DNA of 53,428 nucleotides. Source: Deinococcus gobiensis I-0. Its GTDB lineage: Bacteria; Deinococcota; Deinococci; Deinococcales; Deinococcaceae. The DNA is taken from the NCBI RefSeq assembly GCF_000252445.1, contig NC_017793.1, forward strand, positions 1-53,428, read 5' to 3'. Of this stretch, positions 22,956 to 33,582 are shown piece by piece. The position numbers were made by a program, and so were the translations under genes. Below the pieces are notes generated by a model. The model saw only the letters and a program-made list of their open reading frames with translations, was not told the DNA's origin and made no database searches. How positions within the stretch are numbered: the stretch's first letter is position 1; each line of letters starts with the position of its first letter.

Positions 22956-25658
22956 TCACCTCGATGTGACGTTTAGGGTTATTCCGGGGAAATCACTTCT
23001 AAAACGCAAGATTGCATCAGAGCAAACCTGACATGCTCCCATATAACCAGAGTTGGCTTTACTTGGTGGATCAATAAATAAATTGATTGTTCCTTTTGCA
23101 TCCGGCGATAGTCTCGAACGTAATGTATCAAGAAGCTTTCTCTCACCATCTAGCATTCCTTTTATATTCTGTAATTCAAGTGTAGGATTATTAGCAACCA
23201 TGACTCCAGCTCTGTTTATTAGAGTAGAACTTTTGATTTCTTTGCCACTCCAGCCGACCATTCTACCATCCAAACCAGTTACGTTAATATCTGCGTAAGC
23301 AAACGATTTTTTATTGCCTACAGTAAGTGCATTGCGTAAGGCGGTAGATTCAGCAAGACCCTCGGCCATCGAAATCGGCCCACAATTATGCACCAACCAT
23401 TCATTTGTCCCAACGTAGAAGGTATGTGCCTCATCCACCGTGAGGTTGAACATCTCCTGGGTCTGCTGGACCGTAATAACGTTGGTAACCGTACCGGTCG
23501 TGCCATCGGCCTGCTTGATTTTATCGCCGATTTTGAGGTGGCCGGCACCGACCCACTTGGTGCTGAGGTCATCATGGCCCTGGGGCTTGGGCCGGGGCTG
23601 AGTGTCGATGGGGGCCGCAAGGTAGAAGGGGTGCTCGGGGGTGGTGGTGATCAGCTCCGCTTTGTCCGCCTGCTCTGGATCCTTGAGGGTCAGGTAGGTA
23701 ACGCCCTGGTCTTTGGTGCCGTGGGTGATGATGTCCGTAATCGGGTAGTACCCGTTTGCATGGGTTTGTTCATTATAAGCCAGTACGGGTGTGCCAATCG
23801 AGAGTGCGGAGATAGCTACCAAGCCTTTTGCTGTTCTAACAAGTGTTTCTGAAGAAAAGGAATTTGTCCTACAGCCACTCAAGAGATCATTAGCTACAGC
23901 TTTGGTAACTGTGCCCATAGTGCTAGGAAGTAGCTTGATTCCCGCCTTGAGGCCAATACTTTTTAATCTGCTGGCCCCGCTTAATAGTCTTGCCAATATC
24001 TGCGCCTCACCTACAGGCAAAGTCAGAGCAGCCATAACTATATCGTTTTTGGCATTTTTATAATCTTGGAGCGCTAGTTCAGCTACAGATTCGTATAATA
24101 AGCCCTCCATGACCATTTCCTTATGTTTTAGTGTATCCGATAGCTTAAGCCTTACTTTTTCCGTGCCTATTATGTATTTTATGAAGCTCTCTTTAATAAT
24201 GGGTGCATATTCACTGGATCTACCATAAGATGTGGCACCATCCTTACTATACTGTAGATTGTTTTCAAATTTCAGTGTCAACCCCTGGAGTGTGGTCATC
24301 TTCTCACCTTCAGAAAGGAGAGTAGTAGTCTGAATACTAAGGATTAAGTCATTTGCTGATTTAAGGAATGTTTGGTCGGAATCTACTGCGCGATTCTTAA
24401 ATGAGTATTCTATTCTACTCATCAGATTCTTGGCTAATTGCTGGTTCTTAGCTTCTAATTCTTCGCTAGACATTCCATAGATTCTTTTGGCATTATTATT
24501 CCTACACTCAGCTCCTTCTGATAACGAGGAACTATATGCATTACAAATATTTGACCAGTATTCAGACTCTCCACCATTCTGATCCAATTGAATTATATCT
24601 CTCTGGCTTAATTTTTTAATCCTGTCGCCAACAATCAGATCTGAGTTCTCTAAATACAATTTGCTTTCATCCAAGACAGTATGCTTCTGTACTTCATCCA
24701 GTTCAATTGAATTTAATTTGTTCAATTCAATTGGTTTTTTATATTCTTGATTGGTTATGTTCGATTTGTCTTGTGAAGATGTTTGAGTATCACGGTATAT
24801 TTGGCTGGGATCAACTAGTTTGGGAAGAGAGGGTGGGGATATATCGAGCGGGTTGAGCTTGAGACTCTCACTCAGAGACTTTAGAGGTGCATCCAACGGC
24901 TGAATCGTAGCATCTGAAATATAGAATGGCTGTGTTCCCTCCCATTGGACTTTGCTGAAATTATTATCTAGAACCGAGAAGGTCGAATCTCTAAATTCTG
25001 CTTTTGCCGTGTCGTATGTCCTTATAACTCTATCAGCATATTTTCCATAAGAGTCATAGAGGTAAGCTCCAGTTTTTCTAATAATGACTTGTAGAGAGTT
25101 ATCAGAGTAATGGCTATTATTCCAATCTCTTAATACTCCATACTCATTGACCCATTTATCGTCATCAGCTATCTGTCCAGTTGAAGATATGACTTGTTGA
25201 CCATATGGATCATATCTAAAATCATTGAACCGTGTAACCGTAGAATTTCCGTCAAAGTATCCCACTCTCTGGACACGTGACACGTTAAAAGATGCAACTT
25301 GATCATCTTGATTATACTTTTTAGTATATCCATTAAGTTTCATTAGTACATCGCTTGAGGCACTCCTCTCTGATATAGAGAGCCTGTTGCCGCGCGAATC
25401 TATCGAGTATTTAGTCTTAATTGTTGATTGAGAATTATCGCTATTATAGTAGATAAAGTCTTTACCGATAAGATGATTTTCATTATCAAAATAAGTTTTT
25501 TCATGTGTAGAATAGTTATAAGAGGTAGTTGTCGGTTGCCTACAATAAAATTCACCAGACTTGTTATTGCATATTGTAAGAATTTCATCCTGAGTGTATA
25601 TATCTGCATTACCCACTTGCAATCCACTTGAATCATACTCTATTTTCTTATATTTAGT
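22956..25658 (-). CDS. RHS toxin 2, C-terminal part: YD repeats end, Hint domain, deaminase-like tip
   Basis: About 900 residues in the -1 frame relative to the upstream part; homology to RHS 1 runs through the break. The core ends in NDFRYDPYGQQ, followed by a helical linker and a Hint domain (SGCRTNSF, LSIGTPVLAYNE, TTPEHPFY, VHN ending at 23385-23387). The Hint segment is nearly identical to that of RHS 1 and GC-rich. After VHN a Cys begins the 142-residue tip. It ends LDGERKLLDTL, then GACQVCSDAILRFRSDFPGI, a pattern of the Toxin-deaminase (BURPS668_1122-like) group in which a [HCD]xE motif precedes CxxC. Here Asp-Gly-Glu takes the place of the common His-x-Glu. The tip differs entirely from that of RHS 1. 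Confidence 0.85.
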   Translation of the reverse strand, partial: TKYKKIEYDSSGLQVGNADIYTQDEILTICNNKSGEFYCRQPTTTSYNYSTHEKTYFDNENHLIGKDFIYYNSDNSQSTIKTKYSIDSRGNRLSISERSASSDVLMKLNGYTKKYNQDDQVASFNVSRVQRVGYFDGNSTVTRFNDFRYDPYGQQVISSTGQIADDDKWVNEYGVLRDWNNSHYSDNSLQVIIRKTGAYLYDSYGKYADRVIRTYDTAKAEFRDSTFSVLDNNFSKVQWEGTQPFYISDATIQPLDAPLKSLSESLKLNPLDISPPSLPKLVDPSQIYRDTQTSSQDKSNITNQEYKKPIELNKLNSIELDEVQKHTVLDESKLYLENSDLIVGDRIKKLSQRDIIQLDQNGGESEYWSNICNAYSSSLSEGAECRNNNAKRIYGMSSEELEAKNQQLAKNLMSRIEYSFKNRAVDSDQTFLKSANDLILSIQTTTLLSEGEKMTTLQGLTLKFENNLQYSKDGATSYGRSSEYAPIIKESFIKYIIGTEKVRLKLSDTLKHKEMVMEGLLYESVAELALQDYKNAKNDIVMAALTLPVGEAQILARLLSGASRLKSIGLKAGIKLLPSTMGTVTKAVANDLLSGCRTNSFSSETLVRTAKGLVAISALSIGTPVLAYNEQTHANGYYPITDIITHGTKDQGVTYLTLKDPEQADKAELITTTPEHPFYLAAPIDTQPRPKPQGHDDLSTKWVGAGHLKIGDKIKQADGTTGTVTNVITVQQTQEMFNLTVDEAHTFYVGTNEWLVHNCGPISMAEGLAESTALRNALTVGNKKSFAYADINVTGLDGRMVGWSGKEIKSSTLINRAGVMVANNPTLELQNIKGMLDGERKLLDTLRSRLSPDAKGTINLFIDPPSKANSGYMGACQVCSDAILRFRSDFPGITLNVTSR

Positions 25659-28600
25659 TGTTTTAATATTTTTTGATATTTAGCATTATATTGTTTATTG
25701 TTTTCGTCTGTAATAACTGAATTCTCCTCAGAGTAAGTATCCGTTACCTGCGGCTTGGTACCCATAAGATTTCCGGTAATTGAGTCATATATATTATCAT
25801 CATTCCATATAGTTGACTCATCAATAGTATAGGCTTGCTTCTCAATAAGAACTGGTTTGATCAGCCGCGCTATGGATATCGGAGGTGTGTAGGACTGATA
25901 GGCGATTTTACCATCTAGCTCTTTATACTCTGCCTTTGAAGAGCCATCGAATTTATAGGTAATTGCAATATTTGTAGGTTTGCCGGATTCAGTAGGAGAG
26001 ATATAGAACTCTTCATAAGAATCTTTAAGCTTGGATAATGCTCCGTTACCGTCGAATACAGCTGTCTCTCTACCCAATTTATCGTAACTGTTGACAGTCT
26101 TACAAACACTTCCAGCATTGCTAGTATTAGTTGTACAGCTATTATAAACACTACCATCTGTATAGTAAGTATATGATTGTCCTGAGGTAGCGTAGGAGTA
26201 AGCTTCATCCTGTCTAGGTTGATTATCAGAGCCCATACTGGGTACAATATCTGTAACGCTATAACTTACAATATTATCTCTTTCGTTGTACTTAGTATTA
26301 GAATTGGCATCACTATTTCCGAAGGAAATACCGTTTTGACCACCATATTTACTATAGAGTACGTTCGATTTAGATGGGCTTAAATGGCGAATGACTATCT
26401 TTCTTGAAGAATAGGTCTGCTTATTGGTTGGACTATACCCATACGAGAAATAGTTTTGTATATCATTATCTGATGCTTCTGATCTAGGATCACTCTCTGA
26501 ACTTGGAGTATCCCATTTTTCTATCAGATTATTATTGAGATCAGACTTATAATATGTTATACTATTAGAATGCTCTAATGGTGTAATATTTTTGGTTTTT
26601 TGACGCTCATATATAGCTGTAGAGCCTAAGAAAATTCTTTTATATTTCTGTCCTATACCATTGTACAAAATCTCCTTAGAATATTCTCTTTGGGCAGGCG
26701 AAATAGCCCCAGTATAAAGGATGATTGAACCATATGAATTTTCATACCGCAAGTTACCTATACTATCGTAAGAATAGGTAATTAAGTTTCCAGAAGATAT
26801 AGATGGCTGATCATTATTCTTAGATCCCATTGAGTTTATTTTAGTGAGTACATTGCCTTGATAGTTGGAATCAGTCTTGGCGACAGGTAGATTATCTAAT
26901 CTATAAAATATATTTTTCCATCTCTTAGGAGTATTTTCGCCTATTCTGGGTAGAGATTCGGAAATTACCTTACCACTGCTATTATATGCATATTCTACAA
27001 TTTTACCCCTTTCTAATTTCTTGGTTAGATTATTTGATAAATCGTATGTATAAGACGAAGTCAAGCCATTAGGAAAGTGTTTTTCATCCACTGACCCTTG
27101 ATAACCCTTTTCTATCTTTCCAAGAAGATTTCCATTTAAATCATATGAAAATTCAGTTGTAATTCCATTAGGATTTTTATTATAAATTAATCTACCTAGA
27201 GAATCATACTTGTTTTCCGTCAAAGTATCATATCCAGGCATAGTATTTACGATATTTGACTTTGTGATTCTACCCATAGCATCATATTCAAACTCTGTCT
27301 GGGTACCAATGTTTGGGCCAGCCGAATCATTCATATATGCGGTCCATTGCTGAGTAGGATAAGGACTATTACCATATTGCAAGTACTTCATTCGTGAATG
27401 AGTCTGACTCGGTTGGGTATAGTCAAATTTATCATAAAAAGCGCTAGTGTTGATATTATTATCTGGTTCCCAAATCTCCTCAATTAAAAAATCTGGCGTA
27501 TACGTATACACCTTATTGACTATACCATTGTTATTAACTTCTATGATTGGAAGATCCAGTCTATTGTAAAATACAGATGAAATATTACCGTTACCATCTA
27601 TAGATTGATATACTTTACCAGCAGCGTTATAGGATGAATAGGTGTCTAACGTATACGAGCCAAATGCTACCTTTTTAAAATCCTCTTCACTTTCTTTCCA
27701 AACCTGCTGAGAGTTTTTTATAGGCTGATTTGAGTTATCGTATTCTATCCTCTCTGTATAGCCTCTTGGGTCAATTCTTGTTATAAGATTACCAAAAGAG
27801 TCGTAAGTAGAAGTAGTCTCTGCAATCTCTCCTTGAAGGGGCATGCTCATATTAGATGGAGAAACGGTACCATTAATTAAGGTTTTTGTTAATGTCTCTA
27901 GATCCTGCCAATTATATTCATGCTCTTCGTATTGACGTCGCGTGTCATTGTATGGTGAATTCGAAGCTTGAGGGCCTAGCTTCTTAATTAGTCTACCAAA
28001 AGAGTCATAAGTGAAGTAGCTTGTTCTAGCATCTTCACTATCAAGCATAGTAAGTCTATTATCTATACTCTGCGTTATATTCCCGAAAGCATCAAAAGAG
28101 TTTTTTATATTTCCAGCATCTACCTCACCATTTTTGAAGGTTTCTTGCAATCTTAAACCTAGACTATTATTAGTATATTCAATAGTAGTAGACTTTTTAC
28201 TTAAAGTATCGGTTTTGATAATTTTTTTGATTGAGCTACCTGGAGAGTATTCAGTCTGAACTGTAATCCCGTTTGAAGATTCAGTTTTTACAATACGATC
28301 CATAGTATCAAATGTATCTTTGACTACGTAACTATTTCCACCAGTAGTCTTAGAGCTAGAAATTATCCTACCATAGTCGTCGTAAATATATTCTTCTTTA
28401 ATCCTAATATTAGAAGGAGAAATTCTAAACCCAGCTCTATCGCTCTTACCTTTTTCTATTCCAATTAGTCTAGAATCCGCAAATGAGTATTTAAATAGTG
28501 TAAGGTTATCTGGTATACCTTCCCATTCTCCTATAATTTCTCCTGTAGGATAGCGATTAAATTGTTTTGCTTTAGCGGTTTTAAGAGATTCACCACCGTA

Positions 28601-31600
28601 TAGCATAACATCAGCCACTATATCGCCGAATCCACTATAGGCAGTTATGGTTAATCGGTCACTAAAGTTGTTTATTAGGTTATTTAAGCCATTAGTTCCT
28701 TTGGAAAATGATATACTAGAATTAAACGAATTGAGGTCTCGTCTATAGTATTGATTACCATATTCATCATAAGTGAACTCTGATTTTCTACCGTTGCTGT
28801 TAACAAGTTTTATTTGATCACCGTACTGTTTGACTTTACGACTTTGCAGATTATTTAAACCATCCACCATTTCACTGTTGTAAGAAATATTTACAATATT
28901 TACATCTGATGGTAAAGAATTGTAATAAGAGTATTCGTTTGTGATATGTAGTATTCCTTTGGAATCGCCAGATCTCACTTCTGATTTTTCCAGTCTCCCA
29001 GAGCTATCATAAGAAGTGGTTGTGGATCTCTTTGCTTTGTTGTTACCATAAATAGTTTCCGTAATTGACTTTAAGGCTGAAAAATTTAAACCTAATACAT
29101 TAGATGTTTCAAAGTTTTCATATCCAAACTCGTTACCACTTTTATTTGAGCCATCATCCGTATAGTTGCTAGTGATCTGATTATCTTTATCGTACTTATA
29201 GCTACTTTTGCGATAATATCCAGCAGGCGGGTTAGAATATGCTTGACTAGAATTTGAATATATGACTTCGTGTACTAAATTGCCTCGATCGTCATATAGA
29301 AATTGGGTTTGAGATTTATCCGGTTCTACCTTTATGATCAATCTTCCTAGAGTATCATATTTAAATTGAGTCAAAGAGCCCAATGTCATATTTTCACCAG
29401 TCATATTAGATGCCTGGCTATCCTTTTGACTAAAGTTTGCTAGTGTGCCGTCAGAGTTAAATTGATATACTTTGAGTTTGTCACCCTGAGATTGTGAGAC
29501 CTCGGTACCCCAAGAAAGGGTTTTGTAATTAATGAAAGTGTCTAGAAGTCCAGTTTGTTTAATTGATATAACTCGTTGTTGGTCATCATAGCCATACTCA
29601 TTGGATATAAGTTTCTCTAGTCCAAGTGCTGGCCGTTGAATCTTCCATAATCTAGGCTCACCGTTTGGTAGGGATGAGTACTGCAGATAATATCTACGCT
29701 GAATTCTGTTATTTAGATCGTTTCCACGTCCATTACCTGTTACAAAAGTGATACTAGAAATAACACGGCGATCACCCATTTGATTATATTCATATTTGAT
29801 TTTACGTGCATATGTATCAAAATCGTTTATATCAGATAGATTGTAAAGAATATTAGTTATGTAACCTTGCTGTTCATTCCAAATATATTTTGTGACACGA
29901 CCCCACCTATCTTGTACGCTTTGAAGCCGACCATTTCCTGGAGCAGTGTACGTAAATTCAGTTTTAGGGGAGCCGCTGGCAATCCCATCAGGGTCATTTT
30001 TCTCTTTGGCTGAAAGATATTGCTCATGTGGCGTCTGCGAAAAATCCGCATACTGACCATCGCCATAGAACGTGGTTCGTGTACCTTGCTTGTCGTAGAA
30101 ATGCGCAACAGGTGTATTGTTGACAGAGCGAACGACAATCCACTGTTCGGAGAAGGCCGTACCAGGCCGGGGAGTGGACCGGTAGAACATGGACGAACCG
30201 TCCGTCTGATAACGCGATATCCAGGAAGGCACCGTGGAGAAATCAGGCTGATAAAGATTGAAGTCGGTGTAGCTCCCGTCGCCATCCTGGAGGACCAGTT
30301 TCTCCACAATTGGTTCGACGCGCACATCCTTGATTTCCCAATCAACGTTACCCTTGGTTGATTCGAAAATCTGAAATTGACGAATCATATGATAATCTTT
30401 TGCGTTATCCTTATTAATATTAAAAGTCGTATTGAATGTTTGCCACTGGTCATTGAGCGTGGCTCCGGTTGATGTCGTGTCATCCAAACCGTAGCCAATG
30501 TTCAGAGTGCCTGAGCGCGTGCGGCCTTGGAAAGATACATTGTATTTCCCCAGACCACGCTTTTCCTGGCCCAAGAATATCAAGCCGCTGTAGTTATTTT
30601 CCGGATGATCCGATGATTTAAGGCGAAAAAAGTTGGCGGTAGGTGTATCAATGCAGTAACCCTGCCAGTCGCTAGGACCAGAGTTGGTGAACACTGAATC
30701 CTGCCAAACATTGTTCTCAAGCTTCTGGAGCTTGAAATTTCCTACTTCCCAGTCGGGATTATTGGGTACGTCCTCACGAAGCTGGATTGCCCTATTGTCA
30801 TTCGTACCGTTCTGGTTGATATCAGCTTCATAGACAAAGTTTTGCCACTGATTGGTCAATCCAACACCTATTGAATGACCATCGTCTATACCGAAGCCGA
30901 TACGGAAGGGTTGGCCAGTTGACCGGGCATCAAGACTCAAGCGATAGCGACCAGGTACCAAATTTTGCCTTCGAATCAACCCGCTGATTGGGCCGTTGCA
31001 ACCGCCATCTCTGGAGAAAATACGAAGCATGGGTTCCAAGGCTGGTTTCTGAAAATATCCAACCCACTCATTAGATCTATAATCTGAATCGGGTGTCAAA
31101 TTACTTAGGGAACGTGTGGAGCGGACGGAAATATTTCGGATCTCCCACGCTGGATTGTCTTTAACGCCTTCAAAGATTTGGAAAGTACGATCAGCATCGT
31201 AAACTCGGCTATCATAATTATTGATCGTATATTCTGATTCAAAAGTCTGCCATTGATCATTAAGAGTAACGTCTTTACTATTATGATCATCTAGACCATA
31301 ATGTACCTCTAGATTACCAGTTGATACACGGCCTTCAAACTTTATCTTGTATGTTCCCGAAGTTTTTGGGACTCCACGATGGATAATCCCACTTCGTCCG
31401 TCTGTGTCTCCATCCTTCGATTCCATTCGGTAAATGGGGGTCAACGACTGCGGCCCACAGTAGCCCAGCCAATTGGATAGAACTTTGACGGGTAATTTAT
31501 TCTCTCCCAAGCTCCCGCCGTTCACCTTACGGACGGAGACACCCAGAACTTCCCAATCGGGGTTATTCTTCGTCCACTCTTTGATTTGAAAAATTCTGTT

Positions 31601-32290
31601 TTGAGTGGACCCACTTAAATTAAAGTCTCGCGTGAAGGTCTGCATGCTATTCGTCAACATGACGTCGGTACCGCGCGAGTCATCCATGCCGAAATTGACA
31701 GGGAAGGAAGCGCCTGTGGACCGTGCCTGCACAGAAACCTGATAGGTTCCTTCTTCCAACCTACCCTCTACGAGGACGCCACTGACAGTCTTGTTCTCAG
31801 TCTGACAAAGGTTCTCATCGTTACTTTTGATAAGCGTACCGATGCTCAGTTCAGGCGCGACTCCATATCCGCCCCACTGCGAGCCCTTCAGGTTCTGGGT
31901 CTGGATCTCTTCGCTCCCACCAGATCCACTCCCCTGGAAGCCCAGAAGCCGGAGCGCCGGGCTGGTGGTGATCTGCGTGGTGGCTGGGTCTGGATCGGCG
32001 CCCGACGTGGCCTTTTTGGCATTGGCAATATCGGGAAAGACCTGGCCGGTGGCGAGATTCAAGGCATCGGTCAGGTCACCGAAGTTTTCCCCCCCTCCAA
32101 ACAGCTCGTAGGGAAGCGGGGTGGTCGCCACGCCCGGCAATGGGGTGGTCTGGTACAGCGTGGCCAGGCCAGCGGAGGGCAGCAGCACCTGCGTCACGAG
32201 CAGATAGGTCAGAGCAAGGGTGGTACCGATCCGACGAGATCGATGCTCGCCGGACCACTGGATGACTGGAGGTCTTCGATAAGGTCTCAT
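25640..32290 (-). CDS. RHS/YD-repeat polymorphic toxin 2, N-terminal part (before frameshift)
   Basis: 2,216 residues from the ATG at 32290 (AAGGGTG upstream; a GTG at 32308 is also in frame) to a TAG at 25640. A basic start (RPYRRPP) and a hydrophobic stretch ending PSAGLA form a signal peptide. Four similar modules of about 135 residues, each ending in a W-E motif (NPDWEV, NPAWEI, NPDWEV, NVDWEI), fill residues about 95-660 and look like carbohydrate-binding beta-sandwiches. The VCBS repeats of RHS 1 are absent. YD repeats follow (YDSFGNLITRIDPRGYTERI and many others). The 5' 2.4 kb is moderately GC-rich, the YD region AT-rich. The frame breaks within 25643-25679 near an A6 run. Confidence 0.9.
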   Translation of the reverse strand: MRPYRRPPVIQWSGEHRSRRIGTTLALTYLLVTQVLLPSAGLATLYQTTPLPGVATTPLPYELFGGGENFGDLTDALNLATGQVFPDIANAKKATSGADPDPATTQITTSPALRLLGFQGSGSGGSEEIQTQNLKGSQWGGYGVAPELSIGTLIKSNDENLCQTENKTVSGVLVEGRLEEGTYQVSVQARSTGASFPVNFGMDDSRGTDVMLTNSMQTFTRDFNLSGSTQNRIFQIKEWTKNNPDWEVLGVSVRKVNGGSLGENKLPVKVLSNWLGYCGPQSLTPIYRMESKDGDTDGRSGIIHRGVPKTSGTYKIKFEGRVSTGNLEVHYGLDDHNSKDVTLNDQWQTFESEYTINNYDSRVYDADRTFQIFEGVKDNPAWEIRNISVRSTRSLSNLTPDSDYRSNEWVGYFQKPALEPMLRIFSRDGGCNGPISGLIRRQNLVPGRYRLSLDARSTGQPFRIGFGIDDGHSIGVGLTNQWQNFVYEADINQNGTNDNRAIQLREDVPNNPDWEVGNFKLQKLENNVWQDSVFTNSGPSDWQGYCIDTPTANFFRLKSSDHPENNYSGLIFLGQEKRGLGKYNVSFQGRTRSGTLNIGYGLDDTTSTGATLNDQWQTFNTTFNINKDNAKDYHMIRQFQIFESTKGNVDWEIKDVRVEPIVEKLVLQDGDGSYTDFNLYQPDFSTVPSWISRYQTDGSSMFYRSTPRPGTAFSEQWIVVRSVNNTPVAHFYDKQGTRTTFYGDGQYADFSQTPHEQYLSAKEKNDPDGIASGSPKTEFTYTAPGNGRLQSVQDRWGRVTKYIWNEQQGYITNILYNLSDINDFDTYARKIKYEYNQMGDRRVISSITFVTGNGRGNDLNNRIQRRYYLQYSSLPNGEPRLWKIQRPALGLEKLISNEYGYDDQQRVISIKQTGLLDTFINYKTLSWGTEVSQSQGDKLKVYQFNSDGTLANFSQKDSQASNMTGENMTLGSLTQFKYDTLGRLIIKVEPDKSQTQFLYDDRGNLVHEVIYSNSSQAYSNPPAGYYRKSSYKYDKDNQITSNYTDDGSNKSGNEFGYENFETSNVLGLNFSALKSITETIYGNNKAKRSTTTSYDSSGRLEKSEVRSGDSKGILHITNEYSYYNSLPSDVNIVNISYNSEMVDGLNNLQSRKVKQYGDQIKLVNSNGRKSEFTYDEYGNQYYRRDLNSFNSSISFSKGTNGLNNLINNFSDRLTITAYSGFGDIVADVMLYGGESLKTAKAKQFNRYPTGEIIGEWEGIPDNLTLFKYSFADSRLIGIEKGKSDRAGFRISPSNIRIKEEYIYDDYGRIISSSKTTGGNSYVVKDTFDTMDRIVKTESSNGITVQTEYSPGSSIKKIIKTDTLSKKSTTIEYTNNSLGLRLQETFKNGEVDAGNIKNSFDAFGNITQSIDNRLTMLDSEDARTSYFTYDSFGRLIKKLGPQASNSPYNDTRRQYEEHEYNWQDLETLTKTLINGTVSPSNMSMPLQGEIAETTSTYDSFGNLITRIDPRGYTERIEYDNSNQPIKNSQQVWKESEEDFKKVAFGSYTLDTYSSYNAAGKVYQSIDGNGNISSVFYNRLDLPIIEVNNNGIVNKVYTYTPDFLIEEIWEPDNNINTSAFYDKFDYTQPSQTHSRMKYLQYGNSPYPTQQWTAYMNDSAGPNIGTQTEFEYDAMGRITKSNIVNTMPGYDTLTENKYDSLGRLIYNKNPNGITTEFSYDLNGNLLGKIEKGYQGSVDEKHFPNGLTSSYTYDLSNNLTKKLERGKIVEYAYNSSGKVISESLPRIGENTPKRWKNIFYRLDNLPVAKTDSNYQGNVLTKINSMGSKNNDQPSISSGNLITYSYDSIGNLRYENSYGSIILYTGAISPAQREYSKEILYNGIGQKYKRIFLGSTAIYERQKTKNITPLEHSNSITYYKSDLNNNLIEKWDTPSSESDPRSEASDNDIQNYFSYGYSPTNKQTYSSRKIVIRHLSPSKSNVLYSKYGGQNGISFGNSDANSNTKYNERDNIVSYSVTDIVPSMGSDNQPRQDEAYSYATSGQSYTYYTDGSVYNSCTTNTSNAGSVCKTVNSYDKLGRETAVFDGNGALSKLKDSYEEFYISPTESGKPTNIAITYKFDGSSKAEYKELDGKIAYQSYTPPISIARLIKPVLIEKQAYTIDESTIWNDDNIYDSITGNLMGTKPQVTDTYSEENSVITDENNKQYNAKYQKILKQLNIRK

Positions 32291-32430
32291 AGACTTCACC
32301 CTTATCACATATTCAATGGGACTGTTGACAACATTGAGCTATCTGGGAAAGGTCGGTCCAGACAGCCAAGAACCGGTAACTCTGGTCATATCTGCTCGAC
32401 AGACCCGGTCGTATTTGAGAGGATGCTCAT
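32291..32430. promoter_or_regulatory. Divergent promoter region, RHS gene 2 and lipoprotein operon
   Basis: 140 bases separate the RHS 2 start from the lipoprotein start. Blocks close to both starts are shared with 2081-2219. On the lipoprotein side GAGAGG lies nine bases before the ATG. Shared control of toxin and accessory operon is likely; exact promoter elements are not clear. Confidence 0.5.
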
Positions 32431-33582
32431 ATGCTGCGCTTATTGACGGCCGGTCTCGGCCTGGGTCTCATTCTAAGTTCATGTGGAAGCGGTGGTACAC
32501 CGCCCTCTGTGGCCATCCTCACGCCTATTTCGGAAGCCACCGTGACAGGCACGACGGCCGTACAGGTCACGCTGGATACCCAGGAGACAGGAACAGTGAC
32601 GGTCTACGCCCGCGCGCGGGGAGGCACCGAGGAAGGGCGCCTCATCGGAACCGTCAATACGTCGCCCTATATCGTCACCTGGAATACCGCATCTCTTCCC
32701 GCAGGCGCTGATCTGGAGCTTTACGCCAAAGCCACCGTCAAGGGCGCCACGGGGACCAGCCCCACCGTTCCAGTCATTATCCAGAACGCCAGCAGCCCCG
32801 CGCTGCAGTACATGGTCGCGTACAACATTCCCAAGAGCAGCCTGAACCTGCAGTCGCAGGGTACGCAGCGGCAGTTACCCCCGCTTGATCCGGCCCATAT
32901 TGCCCTGAGAGACATAGGCGCGTCTTCTACGGTGCCTCGGCACTCAAGCCTCATCAGCACGCAGGCCATCGGCGCAGACCGCCAGCTTGCCGTGGAATGG
33001 GCCTGGTCTCCCGTCGACGGTGCAGACGGCTACCGGGTGCTGCGTTCAGACAAGAGTGTGGCTGGCCCTTTCAGTGTTGTTGCCAACATCGCGGCGACGG
33101 CCGCCGGCGCAGCCCGGCAGACCCACACTCAATTTATTTCCGCTGAAGATGCTAAAGACGTCGGGAGCCGTGTCTTCGGGGCCGTCCGCAGCCTGAGTGG
33201 GGTCGCCCAGACCGAGTCGGCCACCTCCGCTGCTGGCCGGGCCGTCTTTATGGACGAGCAACTGGTGGCCAGTCCCGTAAAGGGCCAGGTGGTCGAGAAG
33301 GGGCAGCCCGTCCTCACCTGGACAGCCCTGCCCGGAGCTACGGGTTACCTGTACTTCCTCTGCGACCGCCCCTGCGGTGAACAGAAATCGCAGTTCCTGT
33401 GGACCAACCCGCTCAATGGAGGGAAGTACGTCACCACCACGCAGCTCAGCGCAGCCTACCCGAGTGCCCGTGAGCCCCTACCCAGAGGGACGTACCATTG
33501 GTGGGTCGCGGGCGTGCGTCAGGAAGGAGACCGGGTGGTCAGCCTGAGCTACAGCGAGTCGCGCACCCTGGTTGTTCCGTGA
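32431..33582 (+). CDS. Outer-surface lipoprotein with Ig-like and FN3-like domains
   Basis: 383 residues. A lipoprotein signal peptide with lipobox LSSC puts the mature N-terminus at Cys 18. An Ig-like domain follows (PPSVAILTPISEATVTGT, then GTVNTSPYIVTWNTASLPAG, as in bacterial Big domains). Two fibronectin-type units come next (VEWAWSPVDGADGYRVLRSD and PVLTWTALPGATGYLYFLCD, each with the W...GY pattern). It starts a three-gene operon; its stop overlaps the GTG of the protease. By position it could be a pilotin or scaffold for the secretin, or a docking protein for the RHS toxin; the sequence alone does not decide. A truncated copy lies at 1885-2080. Confidence 0.8.
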   Translation: MLRLLTAGLGLGLILSSCGSGGTPPSVAILTPISEATVTGTTAVQVTLDTQETGTVTVYARARGGTEEGRLIGTVNTSPYIVTWNTASLPAGADLELYAKATVKGATGTSPTVPVIIQNASSPALQYMVAYNIPKSSLNLQSQGTQRQLPPLDPAHIALRDIGASSTVPRHSSLISTQAIGADRQLAVEWAWSPVDGADGYRVLRSDKSVAGPFSVVANIAATAAGAARQTHTQFISAEDAKDVGSRVFGAVRSLSGVAQTESATSAAGRAVFMDEQLVASPVKGQVVEKGQPVLTWTALPGATGYLYFLCDRPCGEQKSQFLWTNPLNGGKYVTTTQLSAAYPSAREPLPRGTYHWWVAGVRQEGDRVVSLSYSESRTLVVP

